This document shows positions 14,855-20,058 of a stretch of 20,058 nt of DNA, in pieces. Position numbers and translations under genes: made by a program. The notes below the pieces were generated by a model. That model was not told the origin of the DNA. It did not search any database and saw only the letters and a list, made by a program, of their open reading frames with translations. Source of the DNA: a virus; the IMG/VR virus record IMGVR_UViG_3300008108_000553, positions 1 to 20,058 of that record, one strand, 5' to 3'. Position 1 is the first letter of the stretch. Every line of letters begins with the position of its first letter.

Positions 14855-16335
14855 GTCTTATAGTAGTTTTTAAGTTCTTCAATTAATTTTGTTCTTGTTA
14901 AATTTTGGTGCCATTGGTCGTACTTTTTACCTACTAACCGGCACCATTCTCTGTGCTTATCTTCTAAAATGTGGAGAGTAAAAATAAACTTTTCCTGATT
15001 GAGTTCTTTGGTGGTATATTTTAATTCTCTTGCAAAAGATTCAGCAAGTTTAAAAAAAGGACGATATTCTTTATTAAATCTGCATTCATAAATTATATCT
15101 AAAACATTGATATTTTTAGTTACTAACACAAATTCGCTCAATTCTTCTTCTACTTTTTGTTTTGGTGGAGGAAACTCATGTCCGCATTCAGGACAAATCA
15201 TAACTTTTGCGTGTAAAATTCGCATACACTTGGGGCAGTCCTTAACCGGTGCAACTCCTTCACCTTTCTTTGGTGGGTTCCAAAAAAGATAATCCCAATT
15301 ATGCCTGTCGCACCAATCCCCGTGAGTGATAGCATTCCCTCCCATGTCTATAATTGTGAAAGTTTTCTTAAATTCTGTTGGTCGTGAACCCCTACCGGTC
15401 ATTTGTAACCATAGCGGCATTGACATGGTTGATCTGTTAACTATGACCGTTTCAATCGTTGGCTCATCGAAGCCGGTAGTTGCTATCCCTACATTGCAAA
15501 GAATTGCACCTGGAGTATTTTCAAACCATGACAAAACCTCTGTTCTTTCATTGCTATCTGTTTCCCCATCAAAGTGCCGGCAATTATACCCTGCTTCTTT
15601 GAAAGCGTCTGTTACTTTTAGTGAGTGTTCAATATTTACGTTGAATACTATTGCCTTTGTACCCTCTGCTTTTTCCTTATAAATTTTTACCACATTTTTA
15701 ACATGTTGTGGCTGCGAAAATTCAAGGCCCATTAAGTTATTGTCAAATTCACCTGCTTTTATTGATAGTTCTTTTCTGTTGACTGAATCTTTGGCAGCGT
15801 ATGTTTCATTGGCACAAAGGGACCCAATTTTAATCAAATCTGCAATATCTATCCCACATACAATATCATTATAGTAATTTTTTAGCGGCTTATCTTTTGC
15901 GGCTGCCAGAGGTGTGGCAGTAAACCCAATGAAATAGCTTTCTGGAAAGTGATTATGTATTAGGTTAAAATTTGCGATGTGTGCTTCATCTATTATAATC
16001 ATTCCAATGTTATGCAGTTGGTCTATTCTACGTTTAACCGTTTCAACCATACCGACATAAATTCGGTTATATGGGATTGTCTTCATGCCGGCTATTATAA
16101 TTTGACAATCTAAATTGAAAGCATTGTGTAACGATCTGCGTGTTTGCTGCAATAGTTCTTTTCGGTGAACAAGGATTAAAACTGATTTTTCGTGCTTGTC
16201 AATGTATCTTTTGGTAATGGATGAAAAGCATACTGTTTTACCTCCACCGGTAGCAAGTTGTGCAATTACTTTTCTTTTTGATAATTTACGGATAACATCA
16301 TCCGTTAACTTAATTTGATAATCTCTTAACTGCAT
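14839..16335 (-). CDS. SF2 DEAD/DEAH-box DNA helicase
   Basis: The 498-residue protein has the full SF2 motif set: the Q-like start LRDYQIKL, Walker A LATGGGKT (27-34), motif Ib-type strand VLILVHRKEL, motif II IIIDEAH with DEAH, motif III GFTATPLAAA, motif V GIATTGFDEP and motif VI QMTGRGSR. After the helicase core is a zinc-ribbon-like CPKC/CPEC pair (near residues 376-393), then a helical tail. The start used is ATG at 16333-16335. A longer frame exists from TTG at 16353, but it would run through a hairpin and T-tract. The gene overlaps the primase by 16 bases and, with the VRR-NUC gene, resembles helicase/nuclease pairs of phage recombination. Confidence 0.9.
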   Translation of the reverse strand: MQLRDYQIKLTDDVIRKLSKRKVIAQLATGGGKTVCFSSITKRYIDKHEKSVLILVHRKELLQQTRRSLHNAFNLDCQIIIAGMKTIPYNRIYVGMVETVKRRIDQLHNIGMIIIDEAHIANFNLIHNHFPESYFIGFTATPLAAAKDKPLKNYYNDIVCGIDIADLIKIGSLCANETYAAKDSVNRKELSIKAGEFDNNLMGLEFSQPQHVKNVVKIYKEKAEGTKAIVFNVNIEHSLKVTDAFKEAGYNCRHFDGETDSNERTEVLSWFENTPGAILCNVGIATTGFDEPTIETVIVNRSTMSMPLWLQMTGRGSRPTEFKKTFTIIDMGGNAITHGDWCDRHNWDYLFWNPPKKGEGVAPVKDCPKCMRILHAKVMICPECGHEFPPPKQKVEEELSEFVLVTKNINVLDIIYECRFNKEYRPFFKLAESFARELKYTTKELNQEKFIFTLHILEDKHREWCRLVGKKYDQWHQNLTRTKLIEELKNYYKTWEPL

Positions 16336-16429
16336 AAAAAAAGAATGCCCCAAACGGTTGCAGCGTAAGGGGCATATTTAGTAAATACTAAATATAAGAA
16401 CTCATAGTCGGCTGCAACTTCGCCTATGA
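16336..16429 (-). ncRNA. Three-hairpin leader/terminator element before the helicase gene
   Basis: The gap holds three inverted repeats. The one nearest the helicase (16345-16375) has a 7-bp stem, a symmetrical AA/AA interior loop, a 3-bp ACG/CGT stem and a loop GTTGCAG. On the minus strand it is followed by TTCTTTTTTT and then the ATG, so it looks like an intrinsic terminator. The middle one is a 10-bp AT-rich palindrome (16374-16395). The third (16402-16429) has a 6-bp stem, a 1x1 mismatch, two CG pairs and a 10-base loop containing CTGCAAC. The first and third loops are perfectly complementary over 7 bases, so they could form a kissing pair or an alternative structure. A structured leader or terminator/attenuator is likely. 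Confidence 0.55.
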
Positions 16430-16438
16430 ATCTTTGAG

Positions 16439-16446
16439 CAAATATA
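16439..16446 (-). promoter_or_regulatory. Possible Bacteroidota -7 promoter box before the hairpin element
   Basis: On the minus strand the sequence TATATTTG matches the Bacteroidota -7 consensus TAnnTTTG. It lies just before the three-hairpin element, so a transcript starting some bases later would carry all three hairpins. No TTTG is found at the expected -33 distance, so the call is weak. The remainder of the gap (16447-16502) shows only a short GCGG/CCGC pair. Confidence 0.3.
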
Positions 16447-16502
16447 CTAAAGGTTTTTATAATGTGCGGTGTTATAGCGTATCCGCCATTCGGGGTAGTG
16501 CT

Positions 16503-17132
16503 TCATAATAGTGCTGATTGTAAAATATCAATACAAAGTTCTGTAGGTATTTTGCTTCGATTATAACTTCCCTTTCTACCTTGTGTACCTGTTTTGCTAC
16601 CTCTTGGTGCTGGTTGATGATGACATTGTTTGTTTCCGTTATGACAATGCGGCCTAGGTTTCCAGTTAATATCATTTGTAAATATATCTGTTGGCTTTGC
16701 CCTATCATCTCCATATTTACAATACCAAATAGTATGCCTTATAAATTGCTGCATAAAAGGCATTTTTCGCAGCATACCTCTGGGGTTTTCAATATAAAAT
16801 TTAAGCAATGGATTTATTGCTAACCATTGATAAATTAATTGAATAAAATGCTTATTAACTTCATCACATTTTTTTGCATATTCGCTTTTTGGTTCTATTC
16901 CGTTTCTATGTGTGCTTATTGCAGCAATCGTATAAGTAGTGCAATCAGGAGATGCCCAAATTATATCAGGAATAAATGGTACATCTGAAATTTTCATATT
17001 TCCAATATCACCTACATAATTTATGTTATCAAATTGCTGCCAATCAGCACTAAAAACTTTAATACCAAATTGCTCTGCAACTTTTCCTACTGATCTGCTA
17101 CCTGCGAAAAGTTCTAACAAATTGCGTTTCAT
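16503..17132 (-). CDS. Cytosine-C5 DNA methyltransferase, phage Dcm-like
   Basis: The 209-residue protein has motif I LLELFAGSRSVGKVA (5-19), a SAM-contact strand FSADW with the acidic residue of motif II, and the catalytic cysteine C64 in ASPDCTTYT, where canonical C5 enzymes have a proline directly before the cysteine. IENPRGML follows (114-121), carrying the ENP motif (115-117). The C-terminal part has a CHNGNKQCHH cluster (163-172), perhaps zinc-binding, and the GSKTGTQGRKGSYNRSKIP stretch that replaces the usual target recognition region. The size (~210) is small for a C5 enzyme (300-400), so it belongs to a compact phage subfamily. It probably methylates phage DNA against host restriction. 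It overlaps the small gene upstream by an ATGA. Confidence 0.83.
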   Translation of the reverse strand: MKRNLLELFAGSRSVGKVAEQFGIKVFSADWQQFDNINYVGDIGNMKISDVPFIPDIIWASPDCTTYTIAAISTHRNGIEPKSEYAKKCDEVNKHFIQLIYQWLAINPLLKFYIENPRGMLRKMPFMQQFIRHTIWYCKYGDDRAKPTDIFTNDINWKPRPHCHNGNKQCHHQPAPRGSKTGTQGRKGSYNRSKIPTELCIDILQSALL

Positions 17133-17320
17133 AATAAGTATGTTTTTCTGCTATCCGGATTCGGTTTCATTCCAACTTTCAAAGGTAGTGGGAAGATGCG
17201 CTCAAATTCACGCTCTGGCATCCATCGGCCATTAACAAGGCGGTACATTTTGCCTTTCTCAATCTTGGCGGTGGTATTTAGCCGGAAGTATTTTCTTTCG
17301 AGGTATTGGTGGATGGTCAT
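17129..17320 (-). CDS. Small basic protein of unknown function
   Basis: This 63-residue basic protein is not recognised. It starts with a helical MTIHQYLERKYF stretch, then KIEKGKMYRLVNGRWMPEREFERIF, a strand-rich part with an arginine/tryptophan pattern, and ends with KVGMKPNPDSRKTYLL. It could bind nucleic acid, but no motif supports that. Both junctions are ATGA overlaps (with the 67-residue gene upstream and with the methyltransferase gene downstream), so it is part of the same operon as the DNA methyltransferase and may work with it. Confidence 0.6.
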   Translation of the reverse strand: MTIHQYLERKYFRLNTTAKIEKGKMYRLVNGRWMPEREFERIFPLPLKVGMKPNPDSRKTYLL

Positions 17321-17520
17321 AGGGGCAGGATTGTTTGGTTGGTAATTTTGTAACGAATACCGTTAGAATCTAAATACGCTTCCCATACCCTAAATCTTGC
17401 AAACTTTTTATCGCCATAAGTTCCTATTTCTTCGCTTGTAGTTGAATAGCCAACTCTTGCACAAACATCAAAGTTTGGTTGTAATGTTATTTTCCAAACT
17501 ATACTTTCGTTATTTTGCAT
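17317..17520 (-). CDS. Small protein of unknown function
   Basis: This 67-residue protein is not recognised. Its pattern of alternating polar and hydrophobic residues (VWKITLQPNF, FARFRVWEAYL, GIRYKITNQTI) suggests a small beta-sheet domain. It has no cysteine pair, signal peptide or membrane segment. The ATG lies within a TAATG overlap with the stop of the alanine-repeat gene, and the stop overlaps the next start by an ATGA, so all three small genes are coupled. Confidence 0.6.
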   Translation of the reverse strand: MQNNESIVWKITLQPNFDVCARVGYSTTSEEIGTYGDKKFARFRVWEAYLDSNGIRYKITNQTILPL

Positions 17521-18029
17521 TAGATATATTTTAGTAGTAAAGATTTGATTTCATCCCTCGCAGCCCTCGCAGCATCCCTCGCAGCATCCCTCGCAGCAGC
17601 CCACGCAGCATCCCTCGCAGCATCCCTCGCAGCAGCCCACGCAGCAGCCCACGCAGCCACCGCAGCATCCCTCGCAGCAGCCAATTGTTCTACACTTATT
17701 AATTCATTGGCATAATCCCTTGCTGCTTGTATTGCCTTACGTGGTCTGTCATCATCGGGATATTCTTTCTCATAAATAGGCAGCACCATTTCAGCGCAAT
17801 CGGCTGCAAATAAGCGAATTTCTTTATCCTTCCCCTCTACTGCCCTAAATGCCCATAAGGTATCATCTAATCCGTTGCTTTCTAATATTGTACGGAGTTC
17901 CAATACTTCATCATCTGATTGGGTTTTGCCTAAATGATTCAACAATTTACCCCAACCCAAATTGGTATTTTTCGGTTCTAATAATCCGCAGGGTGAATGT
18001 GATTTGATTTTGTTTAATGTTGTTTGCAT
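17520..18029 (-). CDS. Alanine-repeat protein resembling the 'putative immunity protein' family (Imm-5-like)
   Basis: The 169-residue protein has a conserved-looking N-terminal part: SPCGLLEPK near residues 11-20, LGKTQSDDEVLELRTILESNGLDDTLWAFRAV (33-64), then EIRLFAADCAEMVLPIYEKEYPDDDRPRKAI (70-100). This is the wording I associate with the Imm-5-like 'putative immunity protein' family, frequent in Bacteroidota. The C-terminal ~50 residues form a period-four alanine helix with repeated ARDA/AWAA blocks. Its biochemical role is unknown; the family name comes from neighbours of polymorphic toxins. No toxin gene is present here, so it is an orphan, and a superinfection, anti-toxin or anti-defence role is only inferred. 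A hairpin sits in front of the start. Confidence 0.6.
   Translation of the reverse strand: MQTTLNKIKSHSPCGLLEPKNTNLGWGKLLNHLGKTQSDDEVLELRTILESNGLDDTLWAFRAVEGKDKEIRLFAADCAEMVLPIYEKEYPDDDRPRKAIQAARDYANELISVEQLAAARDAAVAAWAAAWAAARDAARDAAWAAARDAARDAARAARDEIKSLLLKYI
17552..17681. repeat. 12-bp tandem repeats encoding the alanine helix
   Basis: About nine imperfect 12-bp units, of two kinds (CAGCATCCCTCG and CAGCAGCCCACG on the plus strand), run end to end with a few shortened units. On the coding strand they give ARDA and AWAA blocks. Their near-identity means copy number could change by slippage or recombination without breaking the frame. Confidence 0.85.
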
Positions 18030-18035
18030 GGTTGG

Positions 18036-18066
18036 TAAAATTAAGGGGGAGTTGCTATCCTCCCCC
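18036..18066 (-). terminator. Hairpin terminator-like element after the SSB-like gene
   Basis: The stem GGGGGAG/CTCCCCC (18045-18051 with 18060-18066, 7 bp) with an eight-base loop lies 7 bases past the SSB-like stop. On the minus strand it is followed by TTAATTTTA. It ends 6 bases before the start of the alanine-repeat gene. Except for its six-base core it matches the element at 2826-2856 almost base for base. Confidence 0.6.
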
Positions 18067-18073
18067 GTTGTGA

Positions 18074-18352
18074 TTAGAAAGGGAGAGAATCGCTCAATTC
18101 GGGCTGTGCTGCAGGAGTACCAGTTGCAACCGCCTGTGGCTGCTTAAAGTTCCCAATATACTGCTTCTTTTCCCCTGCTTCCCGTTGCTCCTTCGTTTGG
18201 GATACCTGTACGCTGCCGATGTTGCCGTACTGATCGGGTGTGTCATTCACCCACAGGGTAACATTCAGATACTTCTTTCCGTTTTTCCCTTCGGTGATTT
18301 TGTCCTTTGGGATGTCTGTTAGGCAAATGCTGCCATTGTAAAATGTACTCAT
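18074..18352 (-). CDS. Small single-stranded DNA-binding-like protein
   Basis: The 92-residue protein shows a possible short OB-fold: FYNGSICLTDIPK, then KKYLNVTLWVND (about 26-37) and a later strand GSVQVSQTKEQR. It ends in DSLPF, which resembles the acidic-aromatic tip (DDIPF) that bacterial and phage SSBs use to recruit partners. A proline- and alanine-rich linker (about 72-85) joins the two. It is much shorter than typical SSB (about 110-180), so SSB is a best guess. Position between the RecT-like gene and the replication genes supports it. A hairpin follows the stop. Confidence 0.6.
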   Translation of the reverse strand: MSTFYNGSICLTDIPKDKITEGKNGKKYLNVTLWVNDTPDQYGNIGSVQVSQTKEQREAGEKKQYIGNFKQPQAVATGTPAAQPELSDSLPF

Positions 18353-18390
18353 GTCAAGGCCGGGTATCGGGAGCCGGTGCCGTTAAGATT

Positions 18391-18609
18391 TTAGGGTTGT
18401 GTTTCGTTTAGGGCTTTGATAAGAACATCGGCATACAATACTGCTTTACTTGCGTGTCCTTCTAAATGTTGATGAATATCCATCCCGTCTGCCAATATCC
18501 CCTGCAATGCCATTGCGGCAAAGTATTCACGTTTGGTAAGTCCAATCCAAGGTGAAGGATGATTATTCAAATCAGGTATTGAGTTGATTGGTTCGTTTCC
18601 TTTTGTCAT
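18391..18609 (-). CDS. Small protein of unknown function
   Basis: This 72-residue protein is taken from the ATG at 18607-18609. A longer open frame to 18708 exists but would sit deep in the upstream gene. The middle, WIGLTKREYFAAMALQGILAD (about 20-41), is a helix that I have a general memory of in small phage and prophage proteins from Bacteroidota, without any known function. The C-terminal helix has ASKAVLYADVLIKAL. It starts 7 bases past the stop of the previous gene; the start of the SSB-like gene is 38 bases downstream of its own stop. Confidence 0.65.
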   Translation of the reverse strand: MTKGNEPINSIPDLNNHPSPWIGLTKREYFAAMALQGILADGMDIHQHLEGHASKAVLYADVLIKALNETQP

Positions 18610-18616
18610 AACTTTT

Positions 18617-19081
18617 CTATTTAAGCGTAAACGCCACACTCGTAGTGGAAGTTTTCGCAGGTGGATAATGTTTTTCAAGTTCGCCCGATACGGGATCAAG
18701 TACTTCAATGCCGGATGCTGGAAGTCCTTTGTGGTAGGTTTCCAACTCCTTGATACGAGCAGCGATAGCTTCCGCCTGGCAGTACAATTCAGCTAACGTA
18801 CTATTCCCACATTGACTGAAATCATACTTCACCCCAACCTCCTTTACCTCTACTTTTGCGGTTTGGTACTGGAATGATTTGCCGTATTTGGCGGCTTCAT
18901 CCAATAGGATGCCTTTGTACGCTGGCATTGATGTCAGGGCTTTAATCACTTCCTCTGCTGCTTTTAATCGCAGGTGCAGTTCTAACGGGTTTACCCTGCC
19001 ATTCAGCACTTCATTCATCATCTCTAATACCACCTCCGAGCGCTGCTCTTTAGTGGTGTGATTGAATTTAATTAGTTCCAT
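18617..19081 (-). CDS. Helical protein of unknown function next to the RecT-like gene
   Basis: The 154-residue protein is mostly charged helices: EQRSEVVLEMMNEVLNG, a NPLELHLRLKAAEEVIKAL part (about 36-54), and a LYCQAEAIAARIKELE heptad-like segment (about 99-114). It ends in a small strand-like tail, TSTTSVAFTLK. The layout of coiled-coil-like helices is seen in proteins near phage recombinases, but no family can be named. The gene overlaps the RecT-like stop by 14 bases, so the two are probably co-translated and may act together in recombination. It ends with TAG, showing that amber is used as a stop in this genome. Confidence 0.65.
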   Translation of the reverse strand: MELIKFNHTTKEQRSEVVLEMMNEVLNGRVNPLELHLRLKAAEEVIKALTSMPAYKGILLDEAAKYGKSFQYQTAKVEVKEVGVKYDFSQCGNSTLAELYCQAEAIAARIKELETYHKGLPASGIEVLDPVSGELEKHYPPAKTSTTSVAFTLK

Positions 19082-19811
19082 TGTTTGTTGGGTTTATTTG
19101 GTTAGAAATCTTTTGCAAATCGTCATCGCTTATTGCTTCCGCATTTAATACTTGAGTTAATGCAGCCACCTGCGATTCAGTTAGTTCAACATCTTCCACC
19201 AGCCATGCCGCTACTGACTTTGAGCCATCTTTCAGCATTGCGCCTTCTTTAACTTTCTTTAGGGCATCTTTGAAAACCCTGTCAGATACGGTGGTACGGG
19301 ATGGGGTAACAATCACCTCATGCGGTACATCTTGGGTGATAGGTGCATCCATTTCTTCGGGAACATACACAGGCCCTGCAAATACATCGGGGGTATACCA
19401 CTTTACACCGTTTGACATCGCCCTTGCAAATAGCATATTACGTGGGAATTTGTCCAGGTTCTTGGTACCGGCTTTTTTTGCATCGTCAATGGTGAATGTG
19501 GATGTGCCGATCATGTCTTTGCCTTCAAAGAAGTCAATGGAGCAAATCTTTTCGGTCTGTTCTGTAACCTTGTAATTGTACTTTCCCGATGCCTTTACCA
19601 TTGATGCTATAACACCTGCCCCAATGGTAGGTTTACCCGAAATGATGTGAATGCCGGACATTGACTGGAACGGCCCGATGCCGAGTTCTGCCCCTGCCTG
19701 AATTTTAACGATGGCCTGTGCTGCTGACTTAATATCGGGGAACATTCCCGATTCAGCAAACGCCTTTCCGAGCGCCATAACCTCGGTAGCGTTGTGTTTT
19801 TGAATTTGCAT
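19068..19811 (-). CDS. RecT-like single-strand annealing recombinase
   Basis: The 247-residue protein starts with a helix, then AESGMFPDIKSAAQAIVKIQAGAELGIGPFQSMSGIHIISGKPTIGAG at about residues 15-62, a stretch I know from phage proteins annotated as RecT-type. It continues with DDAKKAGTKNLDKFPRNMLFARAMSNGVKWYTPDVFAGPVY (about 108-148), the family's other conserved part. Such proteins bind single strands and anneal them. The charged C-terminal part is variable. It is the first gene of the leftward early operon and faces a divergent plus-strand gene across an 86-base gap. No paired exonuclease gene is seen, so the VRR-NUC protein or a host nuclease might supply ends. Confidence 0.75.
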   Translation of the reverse strand: MQIQKHNATEVMALGKAFAESGMFPDIKSAAQAIVKIQAGAELGIGPFQSMSGIHIISGKPTIGAGVIASMVKASGKYNYKVTEQTEKICSIDFFEGKDMIGTSTFTIDDAKKAGTKNLDKFPRNMLFARAMSNGVKWYTPDVFAGPVYVPEEMDAPITQDVPHEVIVTPSRTTVSDRVFKDALKKVKEGAMLKDGSKSVAAWLVEDVELTESQVAALTQVLNAEAISDDDLQKISNQINPTNNGTN

Positions 19812-19897
19812 AAATAATTGAGTTTAGATGTCAAAGATGCAAAATATTTTGGAATTACAAAAATATTTTTTATTTTTGCTGAAACAAACCGAAATTT
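19812..19897. promoter_or_regulatory. Divergent promoter region with two AT palindromes
   Basis: For the plus-strand gene, TTTG (19848-19851), a 19-base spacer and TATTTTTG (19871-19878) match the Bacteroidota -33/-7 pattern well, about 20 bases before the ATG. For the RecT-like gene, TTTG (complement of 19858-19861), an 18-base spacer and CATCTTTG (complement of 19832-19839) give a one-mismatch match on the minus strand. The two promoters overlap. Palindromes AAAATATTTT (19841-19850) and AAAAATATTTTT (19859-19870) lie between them and could be operators. Confidence 0.5.
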
Positions 19898-20058
19898 ATG
19901 TCAGACAACACAGACAACCCGGCGTTTCCGATTATTGAGTTCCTTAATGAAAAGATAAAGAAGGACGAGGAAAACAAAGACCATTGGGAGCTGAACTCTC
20001 AGAAACCTTTGGCCGACTATTACCGGAAAGTGGCAGTCAACAGAATAGCTGCTTTCAA
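19898..20058 (+). CDS. Unknown protein, partial, the only rightward gene
   Basis: An open frame starts at ATG 19898-19900 and runs off the window after 53 codons. It begins MSDNTDNPAFPIIEFLNEK, then a charged helix KIKKDEENKDHWEL and a LADYYRKVAVNRIAAF stretch. No domain is recognised. It is transcribed away from the early operon from a promoter that overlaps the RecT-like one, a position where phages often keep regulators or lysogeny genes, but nothing in this part resembles a helix-turn-helix. Confidence 0.55.
   Translation, partial: MSDNTDNPAFPIIEFLNEKIKKDEENKDHWELNSQKPLADYYRKVAVNRIAAF

Noticed and set aside
16336-16353. Helicase starting at TTG 16353
   Set aside because: The extra six residues would be read from a hairpin arm and a T-tract, and ATG at 16335 directly precedes the LRDYQ helicase motif.
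17552-17681. CRISPR-like array
   Set aside because: The units are 12 bp, contiguous and without spacers, and lie inside a coding frame as an alanine helix.
18610-18708. Longer form of the 72-residue gene starting at 18708
   Set aside because: The added 33 residues are basic and low in structure, and would sit wholly inside the upstream gene; the ATG at 18609 gives normal spacing.
1-20058. Integrase, lysis or tRNA genes
   Set aside because: No frame shows tyrosine or serine recombinase motifs, no endolysin or clear holin was found, and no cloverleaf-like sequence was seen by eye. A tRNA scan would be needed to be certain.

Overview
The window is a contiguous piece of a tailed double-stranded DNA phage (or prophage) with an HK97-type capsid, most likely infecting a member of the Bacteroidota. 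The host inference rests on three things. Almost no start codon has a Shine-Dalgarno sequence in front of it. The best promoter matches are of the Bacteroidota type (TTTG ~19 nt upstream of TAnnTTTG). The primase and accessory proteins resemble families common in that phylum. Nearly every gene lies on the minus strand and reads leftward, so biological order runs from high to low coordinates. Only the last 161 bases hold a gene on the plus strand.

Right part (19.8 kb down to 12.0 kb): early and replication genes. A divergent promoter region separates the plus-strand gene from a RecT-like annealing protein. Next come two small unknown proteins, a small SSB-like protein, an alanine-repeat protein resembling the 'putative immunity protein' family, two small unknowns, a cytosine-C5 DNA methyltransferase, an SF2 helicase, a primase/VirE-type helicase and a stand-alone VRR-NUC nuclease. 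Two non-coding stretches stand out here. One is a ~320 bp AT-rich block (12,367-12,685) with about ten copies of CCTTTACA/TGTAAAGG and an 18-bp inverted repeat, a good candidate replication origin. The other is a 167 bp gap (16,336-16,502) with three hairpins, two of them with complementary loops, just before the helicase start.

Middle part (12.0 kb to 8.1 kb): a likely small terminase subunit, then a 3.6 kb cassette that separates it from the large terminase. The cassette encodes two GT2-like glycosyltransferases, a 57-residue two-helix membrane protein, an FkbM-type methyltransferase, another GT-A-like sugar transferase, a small unknown protein and a methyltransferase-like protein.

Left part (8.1 kb to 1): the packaging and head module in classic order: large terminase, HK97-type portal, Mu F-like minor head protein, prohead protease, major capsid protein, then a GT4 glycosyltransferase inserted before the head-tail connector, head-closure protein, gp10-like protein and tail-completion protein. 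The gp10-like gene carries an in-frame amber codon. Tail genes should continue beyond the left edge. Most neighbours overlap by a few bases (ATGA or TAATG), as in a tightly packed, translationally coupled operon.

The most noteworthy points are the glycan-modification genes embedded in the packaging and head modules, the amber-split gp10 gene, the iteron-like block, the kissing-loop-like RNA element, a near-identical hairpin element at two distant gene junctions, and a phage-borne immunity-like protein. No integrase, lysis gene, tRNA or CRISPR array was seen.
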